Source: a virus. Taken from it: a stretch of 64,000 nt of DNA. The stretch covers positions 1-64,000 of the IMG/VR virus record IMGVR_UViG_3300046313_000313. One strand, given 5' to 3'. The position numbers and the translations under genes were made by a program. This document shows positions 8,154 to 17,487 of this stretch, piece by piece. The notes beneath the pieces are model-generated. The model was given only the letters and a program-made list of their open reading frames with translations, was not told the origin of the DNA and did not search any database. Position 1 is the first letter of the stretch. Every line of letters begins with the position of its first letter.

Positions 8154-9491
8154 TCAGTAGTATCCGGTTCCTGGATACCTAACGTTTCCAGCCATGGCAG
8201 GTTGCGGCCAGCCATTTTGCGGGGACGCTATCTGTTGTTGCTGCATAGGTTGTTGAAACTGCGGTGGGTAACCATGCATCTGCTGCTGCATCGGCATCTG
8301 TTGAGGATGTCCTTGCATAGGCATTTGCATAGGTCGACCATAGCTGTCATACACAACACCCATAGGCTGCATGGGCATTTGCTGCATAGGCATGGGTTGC
8401 ACAGGACGCCCATATGGATCGTAGGCCATAGGCATTTGCTGAGGTACAAATTGACCGTTACTTTGAGTAGCTTGCTCAAAGCTGACTTTACCATTCTTAT
8501 TAGCCGGAGCTTGTGGCTTTGGCTGTTGGACTGGCATTGTGCTCATCTGAGGCATCATCTGAACAGCTGTCTGTGTAGACTCTGGCTCAGTTGGTGCTTT
8601 GGGTGTCAGACTTCCGTCACTTCCATACTGCACAGGAATGCGCAATATTTCAGCTTTCAGAGAGTCAATATCCCGCATAGCGTCAAGCCAATCAGATGCA
8701 AACATGCATTGCTCATTCTCGTCGATGTAATCTTTGTAGATCTCAACGAGGTCATTGATGCGTGCAGTTATCTTGGCTGAACCAAACATCAACACATCCA
8801 GATAAGGAATAGTGCTGTTATTGCTACCGTAGTTATAACTCTCTTGCTTCTCCAGATCAGGAAAGACAAACTCAAACATCTTCTGAAGACATTCTTTGTC
8901 CTTGATGCGCAGGTGATCAACAGGAAGTCCGTTAGGAGTTTCTTTCTCTTTGGTCAGTTGCTCATAGAACGGGAATGACACCACAGATACCCGAGTACAG
9001 CGCTTGCCTTGGTAAGACGCACCGCGATTCAGATAAAGAGACACAAAGCCTTTGTCAGGCTTGTTCTTCACTGCATGTGTCATGATTTTGACAAAGTTTG
9101 TCAAAGTCTTCATGTCAGCATCCATACCCATGTTGAACAACTCAGCTTGCTGAGGGTTCATTTGGTTATGAAGGTCTGGACTGGCCAGAATGTTGATCAG
9201 AGTCTGAAGCAGGTAACATGTCGAGATATTGATCTTCGTCATGATCTTCTGTTTCAGCAGGCTGATCACAACAGACTCACCTTTAAAGATGTTCTCCGCC
9301 ATGGGGTGAAAGATCATCTTTTCACTGGGATTGAAGTTCCTCAACTGTTGATCATAAGGCATCACCAGTTGCTTTCCTTCAATCAGGATCGATTCATTAC
9401 CTGACCCGTAGGCATTCTTAATGAACCCACTCTTGTCTACCTTCATGGTGGCGTATTCAAGAATGGCTTCGTAAACATCCAACAGTTTCAT
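8154..9491 (-). CDS. phiKZ-like conserved protein with Met/Gln/Pro-rich tail (445 aa)
   Basis: Residues 1-300 look globular with no motif I can name. From about residue 320 to the end the protein is low-complexity, with repeats of MPMQ/QQMPMQ and two near-copies of Y-D-(P/S)-Y-G-R-P. Such tails are flexible and often mediate assembly or condensation. It lies between the putative fifth RNAP subunit and the beta gene in the transcription operon, so a link to transcription or the phage nucleus is possible but only inferred from position. Confidence 0.75.
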   Translation of the reverse strand: MKLLDVYEAILEYATMKVDKSGFIKNAYGSGNESILIEGKQLVMPYDQQLRNFNPSEKMIFHPMAENIFKGESVVISLLKQKIMTKINISTCYLLQTLINILASPDLHNQMNPQQAELFNMGMDADMKTLTNFVKIMTHAVKNKPDKGFVSLYLNRGASYQGKRCTRVSVVSFPFYEQLTKEKETPNGLPVDHLRIKDKECLQKMFEFVFPDLEKQESYNYGSNNSTIPYLDVLMFGSAKITARINDLVEIYKDYIDENEQCMFASDWLDAMRDIDSLKAEILRIPVQYGSDGSLTPKAPTEPESTQTAVQMMPQMSTMPVQQPKPQAPANKNGKVSFEQATQSNGQFVPQQMPMAYDPYGRPVQPMPMQQMPMQPMGVVYDSYGRPMQMPMQGHPQQMPMQQQMHGYPPQFQQPMQQQQIASPQNGWPQPAMAGNVRYPGTGYY

Positions 9492-9501
9492 TTTGTTACC
9501 T

Positions 9502-10956
9502 TTAAACTATGTTGTTGATGACGGACTGCTGAGATGGTGCGTAGGTTTGTTCAACCACTTTGAACATCTGCTCAAAGTTGTGAACGTTGTGGTCAAACAC
9601 TTGGTTGTTAGGAGCCAATACAGGAGCCAACAACCCATCACAGAACGAAGGTGTTACATACATGATGGCAGGACCACCGTCGATACTCACGTTGATTTTG
9701 GTTTCGCCAAAGATGTTGACGTCCATTTCAAGTGTGTACAGTTGCTGTCCACCATACGAGATATCAGAGAATACCTCAGTATCCAGACGGTTCTTAAATG
9801 TCTGGAAAGCCTGGGTCATGTCTGCTGACGTCACAGAAGAACCACCAATAAGAGTGGTGTGTACTTGTCCCATACTGCTATGGTTTGTACTCATGAATGT
9901 TACCTTTGAGATGAAAAGTGACATCATGATAGCCGGCACTGCATTAGACAACATGGTCGCCACCACAGTTTCACGGTTGGCTGAGTTCCAGTACTCGCTT
10001 TGACCAGATTGATGAACAGCTGCTTGATGGGTGTTACCCAGTCGCAGCATGTTGGTCATAGCCACAGTGTTGCTGTCCAGTTTGATCAGATCGCCATAGT
10101 TGAACGTCGTCGCCAAAGGCATGCCGCGAATCTGACTGATAGCCCGAATAAACGGATTCTCAGAAATCATCGTGTCCAGAGCAATCTGTGTACCCCTTGA
10201 GTAGATATCAACATCAGACTGGCCAAAGTCAGCCAGTGCGTATGCTTGACGATGAGTGTCGAACACTTTGCTGATGAACTGACCTGGTAGATTGTTCTCA
10301 CGGTTAGACCCAATAGGTTCAGTACCCAACCGCAAACGCCCATCGTTGTATCCGATTCCAGGTTCAAGATAGGAATGCGCATTTTGAATGTAACCAGATT
10401 GGATGCCTGTGAAGACTTCCTGTGGTCGCATCTTGTGTACGCCTTTGTTCACGCTGTTGGGTTCCGGGTTGATGATCTGAGAACTCTGAGTTACCAAGTC
10501 TTTACTTGTATAACCCATAGGTGTCAATTGCTCAACACGATTGACACGAATGAAACTGTTCAGGACAAAGACCATGTTAGGATCGATGTTACCATTTGCA
10601 GTTACACCCAGGGTGTCTGTAAACCCTTGGAAGTAGTACACACACAGACTACCCGTGTTAGACACTGTGTGGATTTCCAGAATAAACCTGATGCGTTTCT
10701 CAGTCCACCCATATGGAATATGGATCACATCGCCTGGTGTGGCACTGGGAGCCATGATGGTACTTGCGATACCACCTAACAGATTCCCAGTGATGTTACC
10801 GTTACCGACCTGTTGCAGTCGGTTACCGATAGCGTTCATTGTATCCCCACTTACGTGGGTCATGTAAGGACGCTGATGTACGGGATTGTAAGTCCCAGTC
10901 TCTTGCATGGTGAGTTTCGCAACTCTTATGGTTTGTTTCATGGCACTTTGCATCAT
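9502..10956 (-). CDS. phiKZ-like conserved protein (484 aa)
   Basis: An uninterrupted 484-aa ORF rich in Asn, Gly, Thr and Ser, with beta-strand-like alternation that looks like a structural or shell-type protein rather than an enzyme. No catalytic motif is visible. It overlaps the upstream gene by 4 bases (ATGA), so it is translationally coupled to the putative fifth RNAP subunit. A second Met one codon later or at residue 6 could also be the start. Confidence 0.72.
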   Translation of the reverse strand: MMQSAMKQTIRVAKLTMQETGTYNPVHQRPYMTHVSGDTMNAIGNRLQQVGNGNITGNLLGGIASTIMAPSATPGDVIHIPYGWTEKRIRFILEIHTVSNTGSLCVYYFQGFTDTLGVTANGNIDPNMVFVLNSFIRVNRVEQLTPMGYTSKDLVTQSSQIINPEPNSVNKGVHKMRPQEVFTGIQSGYIQNAHSYLEPGIGYNDGRLRLGTEPIGSNRENNLPGQFISKVFDTHRQAYALADFGQSDVDIYSRGTQIALDTMISENPFIRAISQIRGMPLATTFNYGDLIKLDSNTVAMTNMLRLGNTHQAAVHQSGQSEYWNSANRETVVATMLSNAVPAIMMSLFISKVTFMSTNHSSMGQVHTTLIGGSSVTSADMTQAFQTFKNRLDTEVFSDISYGGQQLYTLEMDVNIFGETKINVSIDGGPAIMYVTPSFCDGLLAPVLAPNNQVFDHNVHNFEQMFKVVEQTYAPSQQSVINNIV

Positions 10957-12503
10957 AACCAGTTCCTTTCGCCCAACTCAATGAGCAGTTTTGCAAGATC
11001 TGACCTTATGTCAGGTTTAATAACAAACACCCTACTCGTATTGCCAAGAGTTTCTCTCAGCCAACGATCTTCTGCTGTAGGTACCCAGCTGTGAGACACA
11101 AGGTCTGCAACAACTTGATCAACAGCTTCCAGGGCGTAGTTGGATACTTTGCCTGTAGACACACGACCGATAGGTTTGCTGAAAGGATACAACAGCTCAA
11201 TCTTATCGGAAAGTTCTTTAGGGATTCTGTCCTTAGAACTTTGTGGTGCCAATACGTATTCATCGTTGGAGTATCTTGGATAAGACGTAACCAACAAAGA
11301 TAAATACTTGTGTCCTCGTGCCCACAAGACACTTTGAAGAACACCAAGCAGTTGTATAATGATATCTCGATTCAAGTACGAGATACCTCTTGGTGAGATC
11401 ACAGGTTTCATGACCCATGATAACAACAGCACTTGCACATCAGTGACCTGATGCGGTTGTAACAATTGACAAGTCCTCTGTGCTGAATTAAAAATGTCTT
11501 CTGACATCAGGGACGTTAGTCGAGTAGCTACATACGGCAGATCTTCTACCGAGTATTCCAACTCTACCACCTCACCCAACGACAAGTTGGTTTTCATTCG
11601 GTAGCGCTCAAGCACAGTTCCTTTGTTCTCACGACCGATGTCGTCCAGTTTGTTCTTCTGGATTCTATTGGCATGATCCGCATCAGGACTGCGAATACGC
11701 TGCATCAAGAACTTGTACAAATATTTGACAATATCTTGTTTGGGGTCTTTTGGATTGTTACCAGAGATATCTCCGATACAGAGCTTCTTGACCACAGTCA
11801 AAGACAACAGCCACTGAGGATAGTCTTCAGTAGACAACACATTCATCAACTTCTCACTGTCGTCTTTTGACTGATTCATGAGGTTTGAAATATATGTTCT
11901 CAGCTTCTGTACTGCCAGAGAGTTGTTGATCTCTGAATACTTCAGCAGCATGTATGCATGGAACTCTTTGTAGTAGTTACCATACGACCTGCGTGTTGAA
12001 GAGATATACTCACCCCAGATAGGGATCATGGACCTCAGAGCTAAGGACAAAGCCACCAGCTCCAGATAGTCTGACCTTGTGTAAGTCTTTTCTCTTGTAG
12101 AGTTGTTATCCATGTTAGGTACATACTCAGGCAAGAATGTCTGAGGTACCATCACACCAGAACTAAAAGACAACCACATCTGTACTTCAGACAGCTTATG
12201 GTAAGACAACAGCTCAGCTACTGCCTTAGAGAGATTTTCATTCATATCACCCACGGTGTAGGATGAATTAATGATCTCCCTTACATTCTCATACACCTGA
12301 AAGATCCCGTCTTGAACAGGATCGTCCAGTTGCGACCAATAAAAGTTCAGATAATGGAAGACGTCATTGCTGAGTCCGTCATCGTCACCTTCCTCGATCA
12401 TGGCACCTTTTCCAAATACGGATACTTGGAATTCTACCACTTTACCCTTGTGCTCAATAATAGCTTTTGGCGATTGTTGAGCTATGCTTGTAGTTATCCT
12501 CAT
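10953..12503 (-). CDS. probable fifth subunit of the non-virion RNA polymerase (gp68-like, by position)
   Basis: The 516-aa protein has no motif I can name. The phiKZ non-virion RNAP has an extra subunit of about 520 aa (gp68) with no bacterial homologue, needed for promoter use, encoded upstream of the beta C-terminal gene and downstream of beta'N. This gene has that size and place in the order beta'N, this gene, beta C, beta'C, and its own promoter motif at 12537. The assignment rests on synteny and length only. A profile search against phiKZ gp68 would settle it. Confidence 0.5.
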   Translation of the reverse strand: MRITTSIAQQSPKAIIEHKGKVVEFQVSVFGKGAMIEEGDDDGLSNDVFHYLNFYWSQLDDPVQDGIFQVYENVREIINSSYTVGDMNENLSKAVAELLSYHKLSEVQMWLSFSSGVMVPQTFLPEYVPNMDNNSTREKTYTRSDYLELVALSLALRSMIPIWGEYISSTRRSYGNYYKEFHAYMLLKYSEINNSLAVQKLRTYISNLMNQSKDDSEKLMNVLSTEDYPQWLLSLTVVKKLCIGDISGNNPKDPKQDIVKYLYKFLMQRIRSPDADHANRIQKNKLDDIGRENKGTVLERYRMKTNLSLGEVVELEYSVEDLPYVATRLTSLMSEDIFNSAQRTCQLLQPHQVTDVQVLLLSWVMKPVISPRGISYLNRDIIIQLLGVLQSVLWARGHKYLSLLVTSYPRYSNDEYVLAPQSSKDRIPKELSDKIELLYPFSKPIGRVSTGKVSNYALEAVDQVVADLVSHSWVPTAEDRWLRETLGNTSRVFVIKPDIRSDLAKLLIELGERNWL

Positions 12504-12536
12504 GTTGACACTTTCGTTAAAAGAATTTGAACCTAA

Positions 12537-12554
12537 GCTCAGATAAAGTAAATG
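12537..12554 (-). promoter_or_regulatory. promoter-like motif
   Basis: The minus strand reads CATTTACTTTATCTGAGC, matching the shared motif. It ends 34 bases before the start of the 516-aa gene and lies just downstream of a terminator, as expected for a transcription unit start. Confidence 0.6.
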
Positions 12555-12567
12555 TTACTTAAAACAT

Positions 12568-12600
12568 CTAGACAGGCCCTTCGAAAGAGGGCCTGTCTAG
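12568..12600 (-). terminator. hairpin terminator
   Basis: A 12-bp perfect stem CTAGACAGGCCC / GGGCCTGTCTAG ends the minus-strand unit of the 223-aa gene and is followed on that strand by ATGTTTT. Confidence 0.8.
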
Positions 12601-12602
12601 TA

Positions 12603-13274
12603 TTAGAATGTCAAATCGTCAAAGTCCATGACTGGTTTAGCTGCTGCTTTTTGTTCGAAAGGTTTCTTAGCCTGGTAAGCACCAGGTGCATTCTTATCGT
12701 AAGGCGGTTTATACACATTCACGTTCTGTGTATAGATGTTACGCAAAGCACGAATAGTAGCTGCTGCGTGTAGGCACGAAGCCTCTGATTCTGAAAGCTG
12801 TGTACCATCTGACCGATATACCTTGTGGAAATCAGACAACCGGAACGTAAACTTCAGCCTTGGGCGAGTCTCACTCTCGACAGAGATCACAGACAACCAA
12901 GCCATACCTTGGTCATCCTTACCAAAGAAGAGTTTGGAGTTGGTGACCTTTGGTGCGTCCGGTGTCCGATCAGCTGGATTATCCGATCTTGGATAGGATA
13001 GCATGTCGATAGACATCTTCTTGTTGTTTTCCCCTTTGACGATTTCTTCAAAGAGATCTAGGAACAAGAAGAACGTCTCAGGATTCATAGGGGCTGTGAT
13101 AGCCCCGCGTCCATCTTTATCACCAGGATCATTGGTCCAAATCGTGATCCTTGGGTTGCCATCACGAATAGCCCAAACCAACCTACTCCTTCGAGTAGCG
13201 TTGTTTGGATTGGGTGTAAACATCATGAACTTTGAGAGTTCATTAATTTTTGGTGGTTCTGATACGGTTGTCAT
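12603..13274 (-). CDS. putative single-stranded DNA-binding protein (acidic tail)
   Basis: The product is 223 aa. The C-terminus MDFDDLTF is an acidic-aromatic tip like that of SSB proteins (DDDIPF in E. coli), preceded by a low-complexity Ala/Lys/Pro linker after about residue 190. The body is strand-rich, with aromatic and basic residues suited to an OB-like ssDNA-binding fold (RSRLVWAIRDGNPRITIW). It sits among replication and transcription genes and has its own terminator. The family is inferred from the tail and layout. Another replication accessory protein with a similar tail is possible. Confidence 0.45.
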   Translation of the reverse strand: MTTVSEPPKINELSKFMMFTPNPNNATRRSRLVWAIRDGNPRITIWTNDPGDKDGRGAITAPMNPETFFLFLDLFEEIVKGENNKKMSIDMLSYPRSDNPADRTPDAPKVTNSKLFFGKDDQGMAWLSVISVESETRPRLKFTFRLSDFHKVYRSDGTQLSESEASCLHAAATIRALRNIYTQNVNVYKPPYDKNAPGAYQAKKPFEQKAAAKPVMDFDDLTF

Positions 13275-13325
13275 TGTGTTCCTAGTGGGTGGAGTTCATC
13301 ATACATTATATACGAAAAATAATTT

Positions 13326-14183
13326 TTAGAGTTGAGCTAACATCCTAGCTACCATGGGTTCTGGAATGTCAGTGGATAAATCCATAACTACTTTGGCTTT
13401 GGTCGTCATGGAAGTCCAACCTCTTTTAATAGATACATCGTAGACTTGTTGACGTATCTTAATAAGAGCAGGTTGAAACAGCACGCGATCACCAAACACC
13501 ATCAGAAGTTTACTCAGGAAAGGAAGATGTTTCATATCTCTTTCCCCAAGTGGGTAATACTTAGAATTCCATTCATATCTGGGTTTGAGTTTACCAGTAT
13601 GACTTTCAAGTAAATCCAATCGACTGAGTTTCTCGTGTGAGAGCAGATCCCAAGGTACGTGGGATAAAATCAAAGCCCTCGTGCTATGAGGAGCTTTGAT
13701 ATAATCTTTGAACTTTTGAACATCTGGGCTGTCTTTGAATTTACCAAGCGTCTTTACAAGGATAGCTTTTTCATGTTTCTGAATGTCTGTTTTATCAGCT
13801 CTCAGTTCCACGATAGCTGACTTGGCTTTGGAAACAGCCTTGTCATACTCCATGATGTAAAAGACAGGAGTGGCAGTACCACCGCCTTCTACTTTAAATA
13901 AACTTTGGATAAGTTCGATTTCTTGCTGGATAACTTCGGCAAAATCATCAGCCGTGGCTTGTAACTTAACTTCTTTATCTACAGACCCAAGTATGTTTCT
14001 GTAGAGTGTTGAAAGATTGACAAAACAGGAGTTGTAATTACTCAGTATGACCTGATTGGGTATTTCTCTTTCAGGATCATAAGGAGTCTGTCTTCCTGCA
14101 AAGACAGACTCAAAAGCCAGAGACGTACCTATGCTTAGTGGAAAAGCACTGATGTCTCTGTTAAATAAAGGGTTCATAGTCAC
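13326..14183 (-). CDS. phiKZ-like conserved protein (285 aa)
   Basis: I recognise no domain. The ORF is long, ends just after the next unit's promoter region, and overlaps the SbcD-like gene by 4 bases (ATGA), so it belongs to the same operon. A central helical, charged region (about 120-180) is visible. Confidence 0.7.
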   Translation of the reverse strand: MTMNPLFNRDISAFPLSIGTSLAFESVFAGRQTPYDPEREIPNQVILSNYNSCFVNLSTLYRNILGSVDKEVKLQATADDFAEVIQQEIELIQSLFKVEGGGTATPVFYIMEYDKAVSKAKSAIVELRADKTDIQKHEKAILVKTLGKFKDSPDVQKFKDYIKAPHSTRALILSHVPWDLLSHEKLSRLDLLESHTGKLKPRYEWNSKYYPLGERDMKHLPFLSKLLMVFGDRVLFQPALIKIRQQVYDVSIKRGWTSMTTKAKVVMDLSTDIPEPMVARMLAQL

Positions 14184-15331
14184 CTCATGTTGGTAAGTGT
14201 GTTGGTCATGATTGTGTTAAATATGGTCTGTTGAGCGGTGTTAAGACTATGCTTTTTTTGGATCTCGTCAAATAACAAAGTTGTTATGTTAGATCTTTCT
14301 ATTTGCACAGAGCTGTACTCCATCCCCAATAAGTCATTGATATACTCATTATGAACAGCTTCTTCTTCATCCTCTAAGCTTTTTTTACTTAGGTGATAGA
14401 GAGGATACCTGAGTTTCAATTCCTCAAAGGCTTGATAAACACCGTGATCTTTACGGGCCTTAATTCTAATATATGAGTTTATAGGAATCTTTAAGAGCTG
14501 TTTGTCTATGGATTCTAAACATCTATCCACATCAGCTAACTTAAGAGTGATTGTTTTGAAGATCTTGGCTTTTTTATTCTCTAGAAAGAAGAACTTATTA
14601 CCATCATCAGGATCCAATATCATCAACATAGCACCCTTGGGTTCTTCTTCCCCGTGAGTAAGTCTATCAAAAGAACCTTGAGCTAAGATTCTTTCGTATG
14701 TCGAGTGGGTGTGGATATGTCCTATATTGATAAAGTACTTGACTAACTCAAGATAAGATAACTCATCATGTTTACTGGTGGTCTTACCCACACCAGGTAA
14801 CTGATAGTTAAACAAACCATGCATGATAGCTATATCCACAGTTTTCAACTGCATCTCAGCCATCAAAGTCTTTACCTGATCTAAAGTTTCTTGTGTTGTG
14901 GCAGCCCATTCATCAGGCACATAAAGAACGTGTATGTCATGTTTCTCCATGTACTCTATAGAAAGAATGTCTATGTATTTGAAATCACCAGGTGTCTGCG
15001 ATATCTTCCAAACAGTTTCTGCTTGAGACGATTGATTCCAATCATGACTGGGCGTACCTTTCAGGATCCTCAGTGAGATGTTCTCTCTAGAGCAAAATCT
15101 AGATAGTCTATCCAACCACAGTTTGATAAGGTGCGTATTCTCATCATCCATGTCTAGTAATCTGTCAAACAAATCACCAGCTATGAAGATGATATCTAGT
15201 TTACAATGATCGCTTTTAGGGCTATAGTCTTCAAAGAAAGTATCTAGATTTGCAATAATTTCCTCTGTTGGGTTATTCTTACTACCCAGATGTACATCAC
15301 TGAGAACTAAATACCTTAAACGTTCAGTCAT
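14180..15331 (-). CDS. SbcD/Mre11-like metallophosphoesterase (DNA exonuclease subunit)
   Basis: The calcineurin-like phosphoesterase motifs appear in order over 383 aa: SDVHLG (about 9-14), AGDLFD (about 51-56), GTPSHD in place of GNHD (about 93-98), MHG (about 171) and GHIHTH (about 206-211). The metal-ligand residues are conserved, which supports an active di-metal nuclease. In T4 and bacteria the partner is an SbcC/gp46 ATPase; it is not in this window. The role is probably processing of DNA ends during replication and recombination. Confidence 0.85.
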   Translation of the reverse strand: MTERLRYLVLSDVHLGSKNNPTEEIIANLDTFFEDYSPKSDHCKLDIIFIAGDLFDRLLDMDDENTHLIKLWLDRLSRFCSRENISLRILKGTPSHDWNQSSQAETVWKISQTPGDFKYIDILSIEYMEKHDIHVLYVPDEWAATTQETLDQVKTLMAEMQLKTVDIAIMHGLFNYQLPGVGKTTSKHDELSYLELVKYFINIGHIHTHSTYERILAQGSFDRLTHGEEEPKGAMLMILDPDDGNKFFFLENKKAKIFKTITLKLADVDRCLESIDKQLLKIPINSYIRIKARKDHGVYQAFEELKLRYPLYHLSKKSLEDEEEAVHNEYINDLLGMEYSSVQIERSNITTLLFDEIQKKHSLNTAQQTIFNTIMTNTLTNMR

Positions 15332-15851
15332 AGATCAGATCGTCTTTGTCATCATTATTAGTTACAGATCCTGAGTTTTCAGTCTTTGAACCTAAGTTAT
15401 ACCTAGTAAGGATGCCTTCCCAATCTTTTTGCGCCTGGGTTAAAGGCACTTCGGTATAACCATCAGACTTATGCTCAAGAGCTTTAGCTAAAAAGTTATT
15501 GGCTACTTGAGGTAGGTTGTTGTTATACAGCTCATACTGACTGAAGATCTCCCGCATGGTTTTACCTTGCAGCATAGTCACCATGCCTGTGTCATAAAGA
15601 GCAGGCACTCTGAACAATACTTCGTTGTTATTACCGATGACATCTACAGGTGCCATGGGGTTACCAGCCACACTTACCCATTCGGCAAAGACAGGTTGCG
15701 AAACAGTCGGAGTTTTCTCACCGGAGAAATAAGGTAGGAAGTACTGTGAGAAGATCTTCTCTGGTAGTTTAGCGACAGGGGTTTCACTAACCAAAGTTTT
15801 ATAGCTTTGATCTATGTTGTTCTGCAATTCTTGTTTAACGTCTTTATCCAT
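15324..15851 (-). CDS. conserved hypothetical protein (175 aa)
   Basis: No domain recognised. It overlaps the start of the SbcD-like gene by 8 bases and lies 4 bases downstream of the next gene, so it is part of the operon. The C-terminal 25 residues are acidic (NNDDKDDLIYD). Confidence 0.68.
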   Translation of the reverse strand: MDKDVKQELQNNIDQSYKTLVSETPVAKLPEKIFSQYFLPYFSGEKTPTVSQPVFAEWVSVAGNPMAPVDVIGNNNEVLFRVPALYDTGMVTMLQGKTMREIFSQYELYNNNLPQVANNFLAKALEHKSDGYTEVPLTQAQKDWEGILTRYNLGSKTENSGSVTNNDDKDDLIYD

Positions 15852-15855
15852 GTTG

Positions 15856-16263
15856 TCACCCGTTATTGATAGATATGATTTTGCTGATGGTTGTGTTGGT
15901 ATACTCTACCATTTTACCTAAGGTATAAGTAGTACCTACTGTGTCTGTAAAGTTAATAAATAAACTTAAACTAACAGAACTGGAACCTGTTGCTGTAAGA
16001 CTGTCATCTACTTCCACAACAACATTTTCAAAAAACTTACTGAAGTATTTAGCCAAAACAGATTCTAAAGACCTGATTGTAGCGGGTATGTCACCTTGGT
16101 TGGTATGGAGTATGTAAGAAAAAGAAGTTACACCTTCTGGAAAAGTGTAAGATTGACTGTGGTCAGAAGCAAAGAAATGTGAAAACAAATAGTCTGCTGT
16201 TTTCAAACTGCCTGTGACCCAGCCGTCTGTGCTCAGACTAGGCATAGTGGCTGAAGAACTCAT
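15856..16263 (-). CDS. hypothetical, possibly baseplate-associated protein (135 aa)
   Basis: The mostly beta-strand sequence, with IPATIRSLESVLAKYF followed by a strand-rich end (VSLSLFINFTD, GKMVEYTNTTISKI), is loosely reminiscent of T4 gp25-like baseplate wedge proteins, but no diagnostic motif is present. It follows a terminator at 16313 that ends the upstream unit. Confidence 0.6.
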   Translation of the reverse strand: MSSSATMPSLSTDGWVTGSLKTADYLFSHFFASDHSQSYTFPEGVTSFSYILHTNQGDIPATIRSLESVLAKYFSKFFENVVVEVDDSLTATGSSSVSLSLFINFTDTVGTTYTLGKMVEYTNTTISKIISINNG

Positions 16264-16312
16264 ACGGGCCTCTTAAAGGTAAAAGATCATACCATACTAC
16301 CAGCCGGTGAAA

Positions 16313-16346
16313 AAAGAAATACCCAGCTTTGGCCGGGTATTTCTTT
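16313..16346 (-). terminator. hairpin terminator
   Basis: The stem AAAGAAATACCC / GGGTATTTCTTT is followed on the minus strand by TTTTTC. It ends the beta'N / 207-aa gene unit. Confidence 0.85.
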
Positions 16347-16351
16347 ATGTA

Positions 16352-16975
16352 TCACTCACCAAAGATATCGGTAGGGTCACGACCCTCAGCCAAGATCTGT
16401 TGGATCTTATCCCATGTCAACAATATATCGTGACGTTCTTCTGTTGAAAGATCTTGATGACCTTCAAATAGTTCATCACAATACTGTTTAGCCACCCACT
16501 CATACTTACCATCCACTTCAATGTCCTGGACCACACCATCCATCACCCTGCGGTAATAGTAGTGCTGATCATTACTTTGCTTAGGATCGATATCGATATA
16601 AGTGTCGCTGTAGCCATTGACGAGTTGTCTATGGTACATGTTTCGAAGGTCCGGCTGTGCCATGATGTAGTTTTGCATCATGGGTGTAGCGCTTCTCATA
16701 CCTTCGATGTCATCTATCTGGATAATGACGTTAGGTTGATATAACCCACCGGCATGTCTGATAGCAGCTTTAGCTATCCTGATAGCTGTGTTATCATGGA
16801 TTCTTGCATACAACTCTTTAGCACCTTGCATAAATCTTTGACCAGTTTCAGTCAGCGCATTACTGAACGACTGCATTTGGTTTTGGAAATACTGCAAAGT
16901 GCTTGGAGATTGATTTGGGAATGCAAGGTAATCAAAAGCCAAAGGTGAAGCTTCGATCACATTGATTTGATACAT
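16352..16975 (-). CDS. phiKZ-like conserved protein (207 aa)
   Basis: I place the start at 16975 (MYQINVIEAS), because this ATG overlaps the TAA stop of the beta'N exon 3 (TAATG) and gives translational coupling. A longer open frame reaches 16990 but would run back into beta'N. The protein is acidic at the C-terminus (AEGRDPTDIFGE). No domain recognised. Confidence 0.68.
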   Translation of the reverse strand: MYQINVIEASPLAFDYLAFPNQSPSTLQYFQNQMQSFSNALTETGQRFMQGAKELYARIHDNTAIRIAKAAIRHAGGLYQPNVIIQIDDIEGMRSATPMMQNYIMAQPDLRNMYHRQLVNGYSDTYIDIDPKQSNDQHYYYRRVMDGVVQDIEVDGKYEWVAKQYCDELFEGHQDLSTEERHDILLTWDKIQQILAEGRDPTDIFGE

Positions 16976-17157
16976 TAACTCTCCAACCAAGATGAGATTG
17001 TTGCAATATTAGGCTTTGGGATACTTACGTTACCTGAAACCTGGAACGGCTTAGTCATCTGAAATATGTTAAACTCTGGTGAGAGAGGATACCACATATT
17101 AGACATCTTTTCGTCAAGTGAGATAGAGACATTGAGAGCGTCCATAACTACCTCACT
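16975..17157 (-). CDS. RNA polymerase beta' N-terminal half, exon 3
   Basis: After the second intron the beta' frame resumes as (SE)VVMDALNVSISLDEKM and ends ...GNVSIPKPN...SSWLES. This aligns with E. coli beta' after NADFDGD (VHVPLTLEAQ ... NGEPIIVPSQD). The exon start at 17157 is my best fit: the preceding base is G and the codon phase works. A start at 17151 is also possible. The stop TAA at 16975-16977 overlaps the start of the next gene. Confidence 0.75.
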   Translation of the reverse strand, partial: SEVVMDALNVSISLDEKMSNMWYPLSPEFNIFQMTKPFQVSGNVSIPKPNIATISSWLES

Positions 17158-17487
17158 CTAGCTTTAACTAAGTTCGCTAAACTTATTGATCTTGCTTAAG
17201 GATCCTGATACTTTCATATCAGATTAGACTATATCTTCATCTTTCGATGCTCTTCGTTTCCACTCGCTTGAGTGTACTCCCATGTGGGATAGTCGTTGAC
17301 CACACTCCATGTAAGTATATATGTCTATACTTAGTTAGGAGCTTCGGTGCGGATTGCCCAATCCTTGTATCTTTTACCATACCCAGATAGTTACTCTGGC
17401 CACTGCATATATTTCTATCGCAGTTTGGTGCACAAGGCTCTAAGGAGTTTCCCGCAATTAGAAGAGTTTAAACGACGGCAACACTCT
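17158..17487 (-). mobile_element. ORF-less group I intron 2 of the beta' gene
   Basis: The intron is about 330 bases with no room for an ORF. P1 is clear: exon GACGGT pairs with the internal guide GCCGTC at about 17474-17479, with the U-G pair at the splice site. Core pieces are GGGCAATCCGCA (about 17349), GTCAACGACTATCCC and GAAGATATAGTC (about 17235). A segment of more than 50 bases around 17300-17360 is almost identical to the intron in the beta gene. The 3' end is uncertain by a few bases (G at 17158 or 17152). Confidence 0.85.
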
